Below, piece after piece: positions 26,117-36,994 of a stretch of DNA of 64,000 bases. The DNA lies in NCBI RefSeq assembly GCF_900258505.1, contig NZ_LT984895.1:1284616-1348615 (forward strand). Reading direction: 5' to 3'. The position numbers and the translations under genes were made by a program. The notes below the pieces were generated by a model. That model ran no database searches. It saw only the letters and a list, made by a program, of their open reading frames with translations, and had not been told where the DNA came from. Position 1 is the first letter of the stretch. Each line of letters begins with the position of its first letter. Origin of the DNA: Brachybacterium timonense (GTDB lineage Bacteria > Actinomycetota > Actinomycetes > Actinomycetales > Dermabacteraceae).

Positions 26117-27591
26117 CCCCCGCACCCGCAGCGGCAAGCGCCGGGCAGGCGCTGGGCGCCCTCGAGCTTGCTGCCGCACTGCGTGCCGGAGACATCGACC
26201 CGGTCGAGCACACGCAGTCCGTTCTCGCCGACGCGCAGGATGCGGGCCGACGCGTCGGCGCCTTCGCCCATGTGCTCCAGGAGCTCAGCCTGCAGCAGGC
26301 CCAGGACGCCACCGACCGCCTGAAGACCGCGCGCTCCACGGGCACGATCGAGGAACTGGCCCAGCAGGCACCGCTGCTCGGTGTGCCACTGCCCATCAAG
26401 GACCTCACCCGCGTGGCCGGCCAGCCGTACACCGCTGGTAGCGCCGCCCTGGCTGGCACGATCGCCGACGTCACCGATGGCGTGGCTCAGTCGATCCTCG
26501 ACGCCGGCACGGTCACGATTGGCAAAACGTCGGTGCCCGAGTTCGGCATGCCCTGCTACACCGAGCCGGCGATCGGCGACCCCGCACGCACCCCCTGGGA
26601 TCTGCGCCGCACCGCCGGTGGATCCAGCGGTGGCGCAGCCGCGGCTGTGGCCGCCGGGACTGTGCCGATCGCCCATGGCAGCGACGGCGGCGGATCGGTG
26701 CGGATCCCCGCAGCCTGCTGCGGTGTGCTCGGCATCAAACCCACCCGTGGCCTTGTCTCCACCGGGCCGTACGGTGCCGAAGGGCCTGGCCTCGTCACCG
26801 AGGGAATGCTTGCCCGCACCGTCGCGGACCTGGCTGCCGGGCTCGATGTGATCGCCGGCCCACGCCCCGGGGACGCATTCAGTGCGCAGATGCCCGCCGA
26901 TGGATTCCTCGCTGCCGCGCAGGCTCCGGATCACAGCGAGCGTCCGCTCCGTTTCGGCGTGCTCACGGAGCCGCTGAACACGGTGACAGATATTCACCCC
27001 GCGGCGCTGCGGGGGCTCGAGCGTGCCATCCAGGTGCTGCAGGGTCTCGGACACGAGGCAGTGCCGATCCCCGCACCGTTCACGCCGCAGCAGTGGCGGG
27101 CCTTCATGCCGCTGTGGACCGTCGGCGCTGCATCGATTGATCTGCCGCCCGAGGCAGAGCCGCTGCTGCTTGAGCTCACCCGCTGGCTGCGGGAACAGGG
27201 CCGCGGCTATGACGGTGTGGCGGTCACGAAAGCTCTTGCCGGCATGCAGCTCGTGGCGCGCCGCGCCGGCGAGGCCTTCGCGGGTTTCGACGCTATCCTC
27301 ACGCCGTCCCTGTCCGGTCCGCCGGCCTTCCCGGCCGATCTGCAGCTGGCCGACGGTGCTGCCGACTTCGCGGCCCAGTGCGCTTTCACCCCGTGGACGA
27401 GCACCTGGAACATGACCGGCTGCGCCGCGATCAGCGTACCGATCCACCGCGAGCGCATCGACGGGATCGAGCTGCCCTTTGGCGTGCACATCGGCGCCGT
27501 GCGACCCGGCGACGACGCCCTGCTGCTGCGGATCGCCGCGCTGCTCGAACGCCACGATCCCTGGCCATTGATCACGCGGCCGCAGCCATGA
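26113..27591 (+). CDS. Amidase (amidase signature family)
   Basis: The protein is 492 residues. The Ser-cisSer-Lys triad is visible: Lys in PIKDLTRV, cis-Ser in TAGGSSGGAAAAVAAG and the nucleophile Ser in GSDGGGSVRIPA. The frame opens upstream of GTG 26113, but the overlap with the phosphatase stop and family alignment support this start. It hydrolyses an amide of unknown structure. The MTGCAAISVPIHRE motif marks the C-terminal half. It is not the GatA subunit, because no gatC or gatB gene is nearby. Confidence 0.88.
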   Translation: MTPAPAAASAGQALGALELAAALRAGDIDPVEHTQSVLADAQDAGRRVGAFAHVLQELSLQQAQDATDRLKTARSTGTIEELAQQAPLLGVPLPIKDLTRVAGQPYTAGSAALAGTIADVTDGVAQSILDAGTVTIGKTSVPEFGMPCYTEPAIGDPARTPWDLRRTAGGSSGGAAAAVAAGTVPIAHGSDGGGSVRIPAACCGVLGIKPTRGLVSTGPYGAEGPGLVTEGMLARTVADLAAGLDVIAGPRPGDAFSAQMPADGFLAAAQAPDHSERPLRFGVLTEPLNTVTDIHPAALRGLERAIQVLQGLGHEAVPIPAPFTPQQWRAFMPLWTVGAASIDLPPEAEPLLLELTRWLREQGRGYDGVAVTKALAGMQLVARRAGEAFAGFDAILTPSLSGPPAFPADLQLADGAADFAAQCAFTPWTSTWNMTGCAAISVPIHRERIDGIELPFGVHIGAVRPGDDALLLRIAALLERHDPWPLITRPQP

Positions 27592-27601
27592 GCCACCCAG
27601 C

Positions 27602-28060
27602 ATGACCAGGGACAGCGGAACGCCGCCGATGGGGGAGGGAAGGCAGCTGCAGGATGCACGGGACCGACGGCCCGGCCCCGAATCGGTGCGGGTGGACGTG
27701 TGGCTGTGGAGCGCGCGCCTGTTCCCCACACGATCAGCAGCCACCGCTGCCGTGCGCGCAGGGCACGTGCGTCGTAACGGCGACAGTGTGAAGGCCTCCC
27801 AGCAGATCCGCCTGGGCGATGAACTGCGCGTGCGCTCACCGGGGCGCGAACGGATCGTGGTGGTCACCCGCATTCTCACGAAGCGGGTGGGTGCTCCGAT
27901 CGCACGCGAGTCCTACGACGACCACAGCCCGGAGCCGATCCCACAGCTTGCAGCAGCGCCACCGCGGCGTGAACGCGGTACGGGGCGGCCCACCAAGCGT
28001 GAACGTCGTGAGATCGATCGGTTGCGTGGCCGCGACAGTCGTGACCGACGCCGACGGTGA
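27602..28060 (+). CDS. S4-domain RNA-binding protein (HslR/Hsp15-like)
   Basis: The protein is 152 residues. After a polar N-terminus, the S4 domain VRVDVWLWSARLFPTRSAATAAVRAGHVRRNGDSVK binds structured RNA. In Hsp15 (HslR) it recognises stalled 50S-nascent chain complexes. The tail is basic (RGTGRPTKRERREIDRLRGRDSRDRRRR). It follows the amidase by 10 bp in the same operon-like block. Confidence 0.82.
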   Translation: MTRDSGTPPMGEGRQLQDARDRRPGPESVRVDVWLWSARLFPTRSAATAAVRAGHVRRNGDSVKASQQIRLGDELRVRSPGRERIVVVTRILTKRVGAPIARESYDDHSPEPIPQLAAAPPRRERGTGRPTKRERREIDRLRGRDSRDRRRR

Positions 28061-28080
28061 TCAGAGCGCTGCGTTGCTGA

Positions 28081-29478
28081 TCACCGAGCGGCCTGCAACA
28101 GCTCCTGACGGTTTCGGGTGAGCTGGTTGAGCAGAGCAGCCTCGTGCTTCACAGCCTTCGGATCCTGACCGTCGGCCAGCAGCCGCTGACGCACCGAGGC
28201 AAGATCGGCCGCTTCCCTGATGAACCGCTTCATCAGCCGTTTGGCTCCGAAGGACGCGGCCCATCGCTTGCCTTCGCGACGTCCACGCCACGTGGCCAGC
28301 ATGTTCACCTCTTCGTGGGTGAGCCAGCCGTGGTTGGCGTAATCGCCCAGGCGTACGCGGGTCAGTCGTGCTTCGTCCCAGAGCAGAATCAGGATCGCGA
28401 AGATGAAGATCAGCGTGATGAGCGCCTGCCCGCCGAACATGAGGAGCAGCACGATCAGCCCGCCGCCAAGCCCGGCGGTGAAGTTCCATGCGGCATGCAG
28501 GAGCATGCCGGGAATGAGCGCGACAACAAACGAGAGCGCCCCGGGGATGGTGCCCCACTTGCGGGCAACGAAACCCATGACCACGCCGGTCAGGCCGGTG
28601 TAGATCGCGTGACCGAAGATGTTCAGCACACCACGGATGACCACGATGAAGATCAGTCCGCCCACGCCGGCATCGTCATAGGTGCGGGTGTAGTAGATGA
28701 TGTTCTCGGTGAATGCGAAGCCGCCACCGGCGAGCATGCCGTAGATGAGGCCGTCCAGTGGTCCGTTGAAGTAGCGCCGCGCGAGGAACAGCAGTAGGAG
28801 CAGGGCGAGCCCCTTGGTGATCTCCTCGACGATCGGAGCGCTGATCACAGGTCCGTAGAAGTTGGCCGCAGCCTCACCGAAGAGCGTGTACACGACCATG
28901 CTTCCGAGCGTGTTCACCCAGTAGCTGACGAACGTCGCGATCGCTGCTCCCCACAGCACGGCCACGATCAGCAGACCGATGGGCTGTGGATCCCATCTGT
29001 CGGCGAGGAATGCGGTGCAGAAGATCACCAGCAAGGAGAAGAACGCGAGGAATGCGGAGATCGGCCACCAGATCGGATTCGAGCTTGACCCGATGATGTA
29101 ATCGAGGAAGAAGTAGCCCAGAACCAGCACGAGTGCCATGCCCAGCAGGATCACGGCGATCCACATGGCCATTTTCGCGAAGGGGACCAGCGCTTTCTCG
29201 TCGGCGACCTGTTGGATGCGGCGGGTCTGGGTAGCCCAGGCTGACTGCGGCTGCGCGGTGTTCGGCCGGGAGATCTGCGCGGGGGCGTGGCGTGCCCGGG
29301 TCAGACCGGTGGCCGGCCTGACAGATGTGTCATACGCGCGCGGGTTGCCGTAGTCCACGTAATGCGGATTGGACTGGAAGGACGGAGCGCCCTGGGGCAT
29401 GGGAGCCGCGCCGGGACGCGGTCGACCCGTGGGCTGATGCCCGGGCCCGGGAGCGTAGTGACCCTGGGGGTACGTCAT
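28081..29478 (-). CDS. PrsW family intramembrane metalloprotease
   Basis: The protein is 465 residues. A Pro/Gly/Gln-rich cytosolic N-terminus of about 130 residues precedes at least eight helices. The metalloprotease motifs are IVEEITKGLALLL (EE), GFAFTENIIYY (E), FGHAIYTGLTG (H) and LLHAAWN (H), as in PrsW-type CPBP-superfamily proteases that cleave membrane anti-sigma factors. GAGGC lies 6 nt before ATG 29478. The C-terminal soluble tail ends in a charged coiled-coil-like helix. The substrate is unknown. It diverges from clpB. Confidence 0.87.
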   Translation of the reverse strand: MTYPQGHYAPGPGHQPTGRPRPGAAPMPQGAPSFQSNPHYVDYGNPRAYDTSVRPATGLTRARHAPAQISRPNTAQPQSAWATQTRRIQQVADEKALVPFAKMAMWIAVILLGMALVLVLGYFFLDYIIGSSSNPIWWPISAFLAFFSLLVIFCTAFLADRWDPQPIGLLIVAVLWGAAIATFVSYWVNTLGSMVVYTLFGEAAANFYGPVISAPIVEEITKGLALLLLLFLARRYFNGPLDGLIYGMLAGGGFAFTENIIYYTRTYDDAGVGGLIFIVVIRGVLNIFGHAIYTGLTGVVMGFVARKWGTIPGALSFVVALIPGMLLHAAWNFTAGLGGGLIVLLLMFGGQALITLIFIFAILILLWDEARLTRVRLGDYANHGWLTHEEVNMLATWRGRREGKRWAASFGAKRLMKRFIREAADLASVRQRLLADGQDPKAVKHEAALLNQLTRNRQELLQAAR

Positions 29479-29630
29479 GGAGTGCCTCGAGATCTGACGG
29501 CGGGGACGTGCATGTTTGGAACCGGGCCTCCCCTCATCCAGGGCCGCGGCATCCGTGTGTGATGCTACCTGCGATCGTTCACCGGAAAGGACAGGGTGTG
29601 GATGCACAGAACAGATCCGCCACCCCCGCA

Positions 29631-29655
29631 AAGTTGAGCGGAATAGACTCAACTT
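29631..29655. promoter_or_regulatory. HAIR-like HspR operator upstream of clpB
   Basis: Perfect 8-bp arms AAGTTGAG / CTCAACTT are separated by 9 nt. This resembles the HspR-associated inverted repeat (CTTGAGT-N7-ACTCAAG) that represses dnaK and clpB operons in actinobacteria. It ends 86 bp before the clpB start, in the expected promoter zone. Confidence 0.7.
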
Positions 29656-29741
29656 AGATGACGTTGTGACCTCTGTGATGCGCGGATGGTCCGTGCATCC
29701 GGCCCCACCCAACGGGCCGCATCGCCATAGGAAGGAGCCCC

Positions 29742-32408
29742 GTGGACTTCCGCTTCACCACCCGCTCGCAGGACGCAGTCACAGCCGCCGCGCAGCGCGC
29801 CGCGGAGCTCGGCAACCCGTCGATCGCCCCGCTGCATCTGCTCGAGGCTCTCCTGGCCCAGCGTGACGGCATCGCCCGCGCCGCCCTGGCAGAGGTCGTG
29901 CATGACCTCGACCGGCTCCAGGAGCGCGTCACCTCTGCCGTCGAATCGCTGCCGCGTGTCAGCGGCGACAGCGGCCACCCCACGTTCATCGGACCCGGCT
30001 ACGACGCCCTGGAGGCAGCCCGCACCGAAGCCGATTCCCGCCACCGTCAGTTCCTGTCCACCGAGCATCTGGTCATCGGCATCGCGCTCGGCAAGGACAC
30101 CGCCGCCTCCCTCCTGCGCTCTGCAGATGCGGGACCAGCGGCCTTGCGCGATGCCGTCGACCGTCTCACAGGAGGAGACCCCATGCCTCACAGCGACAGC
30201 CAGAACCCCGAAGGCACCTTCCAGAGCCTGGAGAAGTACGGCATCGACCTCACGGAGCAGGCCCGTGAGGGCCGACTGGACCCGGTGATCGGACGTGACA
30301 GCGAGATCCGACGTGTGGTCCAGGTGCTCTCGCGACGCACTAAGAACAACCCCGTGCTGATCGGTGAGCCCGGAGTGGGTAAAACCGCCGTGGTGGAGGG
30401 CCTTGCCCAGCGCATCGTTGCCGGTGATGTGCCCGACTCCCTGCGCGGCAAGCGGCTCATCTCGTTGGATCTGTCCTCCATGGTGGCCGGTTCGAAGTAC
30501 CGCGGCGAGTTCGAAGAGCGGATGAAAGCCGTGCTGGACGAGATCCGCACGAGCAATGGCCAGATCATCACCTTCATCGATGAGCTGCACACCGTGGTGG
30601 GTGCCGGCGGCACCGGCGACGGTTCGATGGACGCGGGCAACATGCTCAAGCCGATGCTCGCCCGCGGCGAGCTGCGCATGGTGGGTGCCACCACGCTCGA
30701 TGAGTACCGCGAGAACATCGAGAAGGACCCGGCGCTGGAGCGTCGCTTCCAGCAGGTGCTCGTCGGTGAGCCCAGCGTGGAGGACTCCATCACGATCCTG
30801 CGCGGGTTGAAGGACAAGTACGAGGCCCACCACAAGGTCTCCATCACTGATGCGGCGCTCGTGGCGGCAGCCACGCTCTCCGATCGCTACATCTCCGGCC
30901 GTCAGTTGCCCGACAAAGCCATCGACCTGGTGGATGAGGCCGCGTCCCGGCAGCGGATGGAGCTCGATTCCTCGCCGGTCGAGCTGGACATGCTGCGCCG
31001 CCAGGTGGACCGCCTGAAGATGGAAGAGCTGGCGCTCGACGGCTCGGATGATCCGGGCAGCATCGCCCAGCTGGAGTCGGTGCGCTCGCAGCTTGCGGAC
31101 CGCACTGAACAGATGGAGGAGCTCTCGGCCCGCTGGGAGCGAGAGAAGGCCGGATTGAACCTGGTGGGCGATCTGAAGGCCCAGCTTGAGAAGCTGCGCA
31201 TGCAGGCTGATCGCGCCCAGCGCGAGGGCGATCTCACCGCTGCTTCCAAGATTCTCTACGGGGATATCCCGCAGCTGAAGAAACAGCTGCATGAGGCCGA
31301 AGAGGATGAGGCATCCGGCGCTAGCGAGCAGGAGCGGCCGCTGGTCTCTGACCATGTGGGGCCCGACGACATCGCCGAGGTCGTCGCGAGCTGGACGGGT
31401 ATCCCGGCGGGTCGTCTGCTGCAGTCGGAGACGCAGAAGCTGCTCGCGATGGAGGACATCATCGGGCAGCGACTGATCGGGCAGCGCCGCGCTGTGACCG
31501 AGGTGTCCGATGCGGTGCGCCGTGCCCGGGCCGGAATCGCCGATCCGAACCGTCCCACCGGATCGTTCCTGTTCCTGGGGCCGACGGGTGTGGGCAAGAC
31601 GGAGCTCGCGAAGTCGCTTGCGCAGTTCCTCTTCGACGACGAGCGCGCGATGATCCGCATCGACATGTCGGAGTACGGCGAGAAGCACACCGTCTCGCGT
31701 CTGGTCGGTGCCCCTCCGGGGTACGTCGGCTACGACGAGGGCGGGCAGCTCACGGAGGCGGTGCGCCGTCGGCCGTACTCGGTGGTGCTGCTGGACGAGA
31801 TCGAGAAGGCGCACCCGGACGTGTTCGACATCCTGCTCCAGGTGCTCGACGACGGTCGACTCACCGATGGACAGGGCCGCACGGTGGACTTCCGCTCCAC
31901 GATCCTGATCCTCACCTCGAACCTCGGTGCGCACATCCTGCAGGATGTGGAGCTGCCCGAGTCGGAGCGGCACAAGCGGGTGATGGACGTCGTGCGGGCG
32001 TCGTTCAAGCCTGAGTTCCTGAACCGGCTTGATGACGTGGTCATGTTCGACTCGCTCAGCCGTGACGAGCTGGGCCGCATCGTCACCCTGCAGGTGGAGG
32101 CTGTGGCTCGGCGCCTGCGGGAGCGGCGGATCGCGCTGCAGGTGTCCGACGCTGCGACGACGTGGCTCGCCGATCAGGGCTTCGACCCTCTGTACGGCGC
32201 ACGACCCTTGAAGCGGCTGGTCCAGAAGGAGATCGGTGACGCCCTGGCACGTCTGATCCTGCGCGGTGAGGTGCACGACGGTCAGCAGATCCGTGCCGAC
32301 GTCGATGCGGCTGGCGACGGCCTCGAGCTCACCGTTGTGGGGGAGGCGCCGACCACGACGAGCCCCACCCCGGAGGTCGACGAGGACACCGCATCCACGC
32401 CGCTCTGA
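29742..32408 (+). CDS. clpB: ATP-dependent chaperone ClpB (disaggregase)
   Basis: The protein is 888 residues starting with GTG after an AAGGAG SD. It has an N-domain (residues 1-150), NBD1 with Walker [10 protein letters not shown] and Walker B TFIDELH, a middle-domain coiled coil (about 400-530; [19 protein letters not shown] through [13 protein letters not shown]), and NBD2 with GPTGVGKTE and [13 protein letters not shown]. The C-terminal sensor 2 region [10 protein letters not shown] is present. It pulls proteins from aggregates with DnaK. HspR control is likely through the HAIR-like site upstream. Confidence 0.97.
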   Translation: MDFRFTTRSQDAVTAAAQRAAELGNPSIAPLHLLEALLAQRDGIARAALAEVVHDLDRLQERVTSAVESLPRVSGDSGHPTFIGPGYDALEAARTEADSRHRQFLSTEHLVIGIALGKDTAASLLRSADAGPAALRDAVDRLTGGDPMPHSDSQNPEGTFQSLEKYGIDLTEQAREGRLDPVIGRDSEIRRVVQVLSRRTKNNPVLIGEPGVGKTAVVEGLAQRIVAGDVPDSLRGKRLISLDLSSMVAGSKYRGEFEERMKAVLDEIRTSNGQIITFIDELHTVVGAGGTGDGSMDAGNMLKPMLARGELRMVGATTLDEYRENIEKDPALERRFQQVLVGEPSVEDSITILRGLKDKYEAHHKVSITDAALVAAATLSDRYISGRQLPDKAIDLVDEAASRQRMELDSSPVELDMLRRQVDRLKMEELALDGSDDPGSIAQLESVRSQLADRTEQMEELSARWEREKAGLNLVGDLKAQLEKLRMQADRAQREGDLTAASKILYGDIPQLKKQLHEAEEDEASGASEQERPLVSDHVGPDDIAEVVASWTGIPAGRLLQSETQKLLAMEDIIGQRLIGQRRAVTEVSDAVRRARAGIADPNRPTGSFLFLGPTGVGKTELAKSLAQFLFDDERAMIRIDMSEYGEKHTVSRLVGAPPGYVGYDEGGQLTEAVRRRPYSVVLLDEIEKAHPDVFDILLQVLDDGRLTDGQGRTVDFRSTILILTSNLGAHILQDVELPESERHKRVMDVVRASFKPEFLNRLDDVVMFDSLSRDELGRIVTLQVEAVARRLRERRIALQVSDAATTWLADQGFDPLYGARPLKRLVQKEIGDALARLILRGEVHDGQQIRADVDAAGDGLELTVVGEAPTTTSPTPEVDEDTASTPL

Positions 32409-32442
32409 CCAACCTCTTCACAGTGGTTACATACTCCATAGT

Positions 32443-32481
32443 GGTGATGCCGGGCTTCACGCATGCGGGCCCGGCATCACC
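32443..32481. terminator. Bidirectional terminator after clpB
   Basis: A 13-bp perfect stem (GGTGATGCCGGGC / GCCCGGCATCACC) with a 13-nt loop lies between clpB and the convergent WXG100-like gene. Confidence 0.75.
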
Positions 32482-32508
32482 ATGCGAACATCCGGACACC
32501 TCACCGGG

Positions 32509-33744
32509 TCAGCGCGGCTCGTCCCACGGCAGCGGCACTGCCTCGCGGCGCAGGTCATACAACCGCTGGGCGTGAGCCGAGGCATCCGTCCACCGCTCGA
32601 ACCGATCGACCTGCTCTGACACGTGATCGCTGACATCCCCCAGAGCCTCGGAGACGCCCGGCGCCACCGGACGCGTCGCGTCCGAAGCGATAGCGGTCAG
32701 CTCTGCCGTCGTGTGGCCCACGGTACTCAGCGGCGAGCTCATGAGCAGATCTCCGGTGCTTCCCGCATCACGGAACATCGCCTGCTCAACAGCGCGCGCG
32801 CCGGCTCCCAGGTCGCGGTTCTCCACGGCCGAGGTGAGATCTGCCTGAGTCTGCAGAGCGGAAGCGAGCTTCGCATCGATCACACTGCCGACCTGCCCGA
32901 GCATCGAATGCTCACCGAGCATGGCCCCGGAGAGCGCGTGCGACACACGGAACGGGGTCATGAGAGCGGCGGCTGCGTGGGCGTCCTCTGCGACGAAAGC
33001 ATCCCGTGTTCCCTCGAGTCCCGCACCGAGCGCCGTGTGCATCCCCATGACTTTCTGCACCGGGCCCACCATCGGCAGCATGCTCAGCATCGAGGCGCGA
33101 CTACGCTCAGCTGCATCCTGCTGTTCGGCCGACGGCGCGAGGTCGCTGCCGGTCGGATCGCTCGGCGGATCGGGCAGCATCAGGTCATCCAGTGATCGCG
33201 GTGCAGCCTGGAGCGGCCACGGGCGCTCGCCGGATTGCCGTGTGGGATCGGCCATCATCAGACGCACATACTTCAGGTCCGGCAGCTCGATGCCGCGCAG
33301 ACGTTCTGCCCACCGCGTCACTCCCTCCGGGTCATATAGTCCAGGCCCTACCGGCCACGGCGGCTGAGGGGAGGGAAAGCCATCCTCGCGGCTCAAACGC
33401 GGTAGCCCCGGCGGGAGGTGCCACGGCATTGGCGCACCATCGCGACCGGGCGCCTGAGTCGACGTATCGGCGCTCGAATCCGCGTCACTCGCGTCATCTT
33501 GCTGCTCCGCCTCACCCGTGAGGCGTTCCGCGAGTCGACGCACCTCCTCCATCAGATCGGCGAGAACGGCGAGCTCGCGCAGCGTGCGCTCGCGATGCTC
33601 CTGTGCATCTAGTCCTTCCCAACGCACCGTCAATGACGCCTGCGCCAGGTGTGCGCCGAGCATGTCGGCCCGCCCCGCCGCGTCCGCGAATCGCTCGCCG
33701 AGCGCTGTCATCGCCTGTGTATCGCATCCCCAAAAGTTGCTCAT
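32509..33744 (-). CDS. WXG100-like protein with long C-terminal domain
   Basis: The protein is 411 residues. The N-terminal 90 residues form a helical hairpin starting NFWGCDTQAM with VRWEGLDAQEHRE in the turn, resembling ESX/WXG100 substrates. A Pro-rich linker (DGAPMPWHLPPGLPRL) and a long helical C-terminal region follow. It has no signal peptide or catalytic motif. The N-terminus parallels the 5568-6224 protein. The start follows TACGGT by 6 nt, so it is probably leaderless. Confidence 0.65.
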   Translation of the reverse strand: MSNFWGCDTQAMTALGERFADAAGRADMLGAHLAQASLTVRWEGLDAQEHRERTLRELAVLADLMEEVRRLAERLTGEAEQQDDASDADSSADTSTQAPGRDGAPMPWHLPPGLPRLSREDGFPSPQPPWPVGPGLYDPEGVTRWAERLRGIELPDLKYVRLMMADPTRQSGERPWPLQAAPRSLDDLMLPDPPSDPTGSDLAPSAEQQDAAERSRASMLSMLPMVGPVQKVMGMHTALGAGLEGTRDAFVAEDAHAAAALMTPFRVSHALSGAMLGEHSMLGQVGSVIDAKLASALQTQADLTSAVENRDLGAGARAVEQAMFRDAGSTGDLLMSSPLSTVGHTTAELTAIASDATRPVAPGVSEALGDVSDHVSEQVDRFERWTDASAHAQRLYDLRREAVPLPWDEPR

Positions 33745-33825
33745 GCGGCGACCGTAGGCGGGCCGAACCCGGTGCTGTGCAGCGCGTGCCGATCTTGGGG
33801 ACGAACCCCCGATGGGGAGGAAACG

Positions 33826-33876
33826 CGAGGAAGCCCGCGCACAGCAGTCAGCGACTCACTGCGCGCGGGCTCCTCG
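33826..33876 (-). terminator. Terminator hairpin downstream of leuS
   Basis: A 14-bp stem with a single bulge (CGAGG-A-AGCCCGCGC / GCGCGGGCT-CCTCG) and a 22-nt loop lies 76 bp past the leuS stop. It has no strong T-run. Confidence 0.6.
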
Positions 33877-33951
33877 ATGACGGCTGTGCTGAATGGCCCT
33901 GATGTTGCTAGCGACTCCCCGCGCGGGGGATCCCTCTCGATCGGGCCTGTA

Positions 33952-36861
33952 TCAGACCACGATGTTCACGATCTTCGGGGCGCGCACGATCACCTTGCGC
34001 ACAGACTGCCCATCCAGCAGCTGCTGCACGCGTTCCTGGCCCATCACGAGAGCCTCCAGATCCTCGGCGCTGATCTCGGGATCAACCTCCAGCTTGTGGC
34101 GCACCTTGCCCTTGATCTGCACCACGCACGTGACCTGATCAGCCTTCACGAACTGCGGATCAGCCTGCGGGAAAGGCTCGCGGGCCAACGACGTCTCATG
34201 CCCCAGCCGCAGCCACAGTTCCTCCGCCAGATGCGGCGCGAACGGCGAGGTCATGAGCACGAGCGGCTCGATCGCCTCACGCGGGCTGCTCCCCAGCTTC
34301 GTCAGGTGGTTCACCAGCTCGATGAGCTTCGCGATCACCGTGTTGAACTGCAGCTGATCCATCTCACGGGCCACCGCATCGATCGTGCGGTGCAGGGCCT
34401 GCTTCGTCGGCAGATCCGCCGGCTCGTCGCAGACGATCACCTCGCCGGAATTCTCATCCACCACCAGGCGCCACAGCCGCTGCAGGAACCGCTGCGAACC
34501 CACCACAGCGCGGGTCTCCCACGGGCGCGACAGGTCCAGCGGACCCATCGACATCTCGTACACGCGGAACGTGTCAGCGCCGTAGTCCGCGTACATCTCG
34601 TCGGGCGTCACCATGTTCTTCAGCGACTTGCCCATCTTCCCGTACTCCTGGGTGACCGGCGTGCCGTTGTAGGTGAACGTGCCGTCGGCTTCCTCCACCA
34701 CGTCGTCAGCGGGAACGTACGTGCCGCGTTCGTCGGTGTAGGCGTAGGCCTGCACGTAGCCCTGGTTGAACAGGCGGTGGAACGGCTCCTGACTGGAGAC
34801 ATCGCCGCGGTCGAACAGCACCTTGTGCCAGAAGCGGGCATACAGCAGGTGCAGCACGGCGTGCTCCACACCGCCCACATACAGGTCCACGCCACCCACA
34901 TCGCCGTCGTGGCGCGGACCCATCCAGTAGGCCTCATTCGCCGGGTCGGTCACGGCATCGTCGTTGAGCGGGTCCGTGTACCGCAGCTCGTACCAGCTCG
35001 AACCGGCCCACTGCGGCATCACATTCGTTTCGCGACGGTAGCGCTTCATGCCATCGCCCAGATCCAGTTCCACCTCCACCCAGTCACGGTTGCGCGACAG
35101 GGGCGTTTGCGGTTCGGTCTGGGCGTCGTCCGGGTCGAAGGTGCGCGGTGAGAAATCCTCCACCTCCGGCAGCTCCACGGGCAGCATCGAGGTGGGCAGT
35201 GCGATCGGCACATCGGGCTTCTCGACGTCATAGACGATCGGGAAGGGCTCGCCCCAGTAACGCTGGCGGGAGAATAGCCAGTCGCGCAGACGGTACGTGG
35301 TCTTCGCGCGGCCGAATCCCTTCGCCTGCGCGTACTCGACGGCGCGCTGTTTGGCAGCGTCCTTGTCCAGGCCGTTGAGGTCCAGTTCTGCGTTCGCCGA
35401 ATTGATCTTCTCGCCCTCACCGGTCCAGGCGCCGCCGTCGAAATCCGCTGGCGGCTGGACGGTGCGGATCACGTCCAGATCGAAACGCTCGGCGAAGGCG
35501 TAGTCACGCTCGTCTTCCGCGGGCACGGCCATGATCGCGCCGGTGCCGTAGCCCATCAGCACGTAATCGGCCGTGAACACCGGCAGACGGCGACCGTCCA
35601 TCGGGTTGGTGGCGAACCAGCCCGTGAACACACCGGTCTTCTCCTTGTCGTCGGCGGTGCGCTCCTCATCGCCCTTGGCAGCTGCGGCCGCACGGTACGC
35701 GCTCACGGCGGCGCGTGGATCCGCGGCACCTGCGGTCCACGCCTCGCGCGTGCCCTCCGGCCAGGCCTCCGGCAGGGCCGACGGGTCCTCCAACAGCGGA
35801 TGCTCGGGGGACAGCACACAGAAGGTCGCGCCGAACAGTGTGTCCGCGCGGGTGGTGAACACTTCAAAATCAGCGCCCGCTGCAGGCACCTCGAAGCGGA
35901 TCTGGGCACCCTCGGAACGACCGATCCAGTTGCGCTGCATGGAGCGCACCGACTCGGGCCACTCCACTCGGTCCAGGTCCTCCAGCAGACGGTCGGCGTA
36001 CGCGGTGATGCGCATGTTCCACTGCTTCAGCCGCCGCGTGTACACGGGGAAGTTGCCGCGCTCCGAGCGGCCTTCCGCCGTGACCTCCTCATTCGCGAGC
36101 ACCGTGCCCAGCCCGGGGCACCAGTTCACCGGTGTCTCGGCCAGGTATGCCAGACGGAACGCATCCGCCAGAGCAGTCAGCTCCTCATCATCGGCCTCGC
36201 GGGCGTCCTGTGCAGTGCGTCCCTGCCACTGCTCGGGCAGGTGGATGCCCTGCCGCTCGGCCAGGGCGAAGGGATCGACCTGCCCGTTGCGAATGGCGTC
36301 CGGCAGCTCGCTGATCGGCCGAGCCTTGCCGGTGATGCCATCGACGTTCGGTGCCTCGGGGTCGTACCAGGAGTCGAAGATCCGCAGCACGATCCACTGC
36401 GTCCACTTCACGTACTCCGGATCCGTGGTGGCGAAGGAGCGACGCCGATCGTGGGACAGCCCCAACCGGTGCAACTGCCAGCGCATGTTGTCGATGTTCT
36501 CCTCGGTGGTGGTCCGAGGATGCGTCCCGGTCTGGATGGCGTACTGCTCAGCGGGCAGACCGAAGGCGTCGTAGCCCATCGTGTACAGCACGTTCTTTCC
36601 CAGCATCCGTTGGTGGCGGGCAATCACGTCGGTCGCGATATAGCCCAGCGGGTGGCCGACGTGCAGCCCCTTGCCCGAGGGGTAGGGGAACATGTCCATG
36701 ATGAACTGCTTCGGCGGCAGCTCACTTGCCGCGTCGCCGCTGGCGAGGGGGCCTGTCGGGTTCGTCGCAGCGAAGGTCTGCTCCTCGTCCCAGCGGGCCT
36801 GCCAGCGCAGCTCGATCTCATCGGCCATCTGGGCGGTGTAGCGGAATGGTGCCTCAGTCAT
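33952..36861 (-). CDS. leuS: Leucine-tRNA ligase
   Basis: The protein is 969 residues. Class I motifs are clear: [19 protein letters not shown] (HIGH box) near residue 60 and [10 protein letters not shown] (KMSKS variant KMGKS). The editing domain includes [13 protein letters not shown], with DERDYAFAE later in it. The anticodon-binding C-terminus is complete. ATG 36861 with an AAGGA SD 8 nt upstream was preferred over an in-frame start at 36945, which lies in the terminator region. It charges tRNA-Leu. A leader peptide and terminator upstream indicate Leu-dependent attenuation. Confidence 0.96.
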   Translation of the reverse strand: MTEAPFRYTAQMADEIELRWQARWDEEQTFAATNPTGPLASGDAASELPPKQFIMDMFPYPSGKGLHVGHPLGYIATDVIARHQRMLGKNVLYTMGYDAFGLPAEQYAIQTGTHPRTTTEENIDNMRWQLHRLGLSHDRRRSFATTDPEYVKWTQWIVLRIFDSWYDPEAPNVDGITGKARPISELPDAIRNGQVDPFALAERQGIHLPEQWQGRTAQDAREADDEELTALADAFRLAYLAETPVNWCPGLGTVLANEEVTAEGRSERGNFPVYTRRLKQWNMRITAYADRLLEDLDRVEWPESVRSMQRNWIGRSEGAQIRFEVPAAGADFEVFTTRADTLFGATFCVLSPEHPLLEDPSALPEAWPEGTREAWTAGAADPRAAVSAYRAAAAAKGDEERTADDKEKTGVFTGWFATNPMDGRRLPVFTADYVLMGYGTGAIMAVPAEDERDYAFAERFDLDVIRTVQPPADFDGGAWTGEGEKINSANAELDLNGLDKDAAKQRAVEYAQAKGFGRAKTTYRLRDWLFSRQRYWGEPFPIVYDVEKPDVPIALPTSMLPVELPEVEDFSPRTFDPDDAQTEPQTPLSRNRDWVEVELDLGDGMKRYRRETNVMPQWAGSSWYELRYTDPLNDDAVTDPANEAYWMGPRHDGDVGGVDLYVGGVEHAVLHLLYARFWHKVLFDRGDVSSQEPFHRLFNQGYVQAYAYTDERGTYVPADDVVEEADGTFTYNGTPVTQEYGKMGKSLKNMVTPDEMYADYGADTFRVYEMSMGPLDLSRPWETRAVVGSQRFLQRLWRLVVDENSGEVIVCDEPADLPTKQALHRTIDAVAREMDQLQFNTVIAKLIELVNHLTKLGSSPREAIEPLVLMTSPFAPHLAEELWLRLGHETSLAREPFPQADPQFVKADQVTCVVQIKGKVRHKLEVDPEISAEDLEALVMGQERVQQLLDGQSVRKVIVRAPKIVNIVV

Positions 36862-36913
36862 CGGGTGGTGTCCTTCAGGGATAGGTGCGCTCCGGACGCA
36901 CGCGCTCGACATG

Positions 36914-36937
36914 AAAAAACCCTCGCGCAGGCGAGGG
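36914..36937 (-). terminator. Intrinsic terminator in the leuS leader (attenuator)
   Basis: The stem CCCTCGC / GCGAGGG with a 4-nt loop is followed directly by six U residues on the leuS strand. It sits 53 bp upstream of the leuS start and downstream of the leader peptide, the position expected for a transcription attenuator. Confidence 0.85.
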
Positions 36938-36938
36938 G

Positions 36939-36994
36939 GCCGCATCGGTGCCGTCGCCAGCCGACGGGCGGCGCCACGCGTTCTCCGATGCGGC
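36939..36994 (-). promoter_or_regulatory. Complementary arms of the leuS attenuator
   Basis: The 10 bases GCCGCATCGG beginning at the leader-peptide stop codon (36994-36985) are exactly complementary to CCGATGCGGC (36948-36939), immediately before the terminator stem. A 6-bp hairpin (CCGTCG / CGACGG) lies between them. The arm next to the Leu codons would be covered by a ribosome stalled there, which changes the downstream folding. Which fold blocks termination was not worked out. Confidence 0.65.

Noticed and set aside
29649-32276. A very long open frame (875 codons) antisense to clpB.
   Set aside because: It mirrors the GC-rich codon bias of clpB, has no domain, and covers a certain gene.
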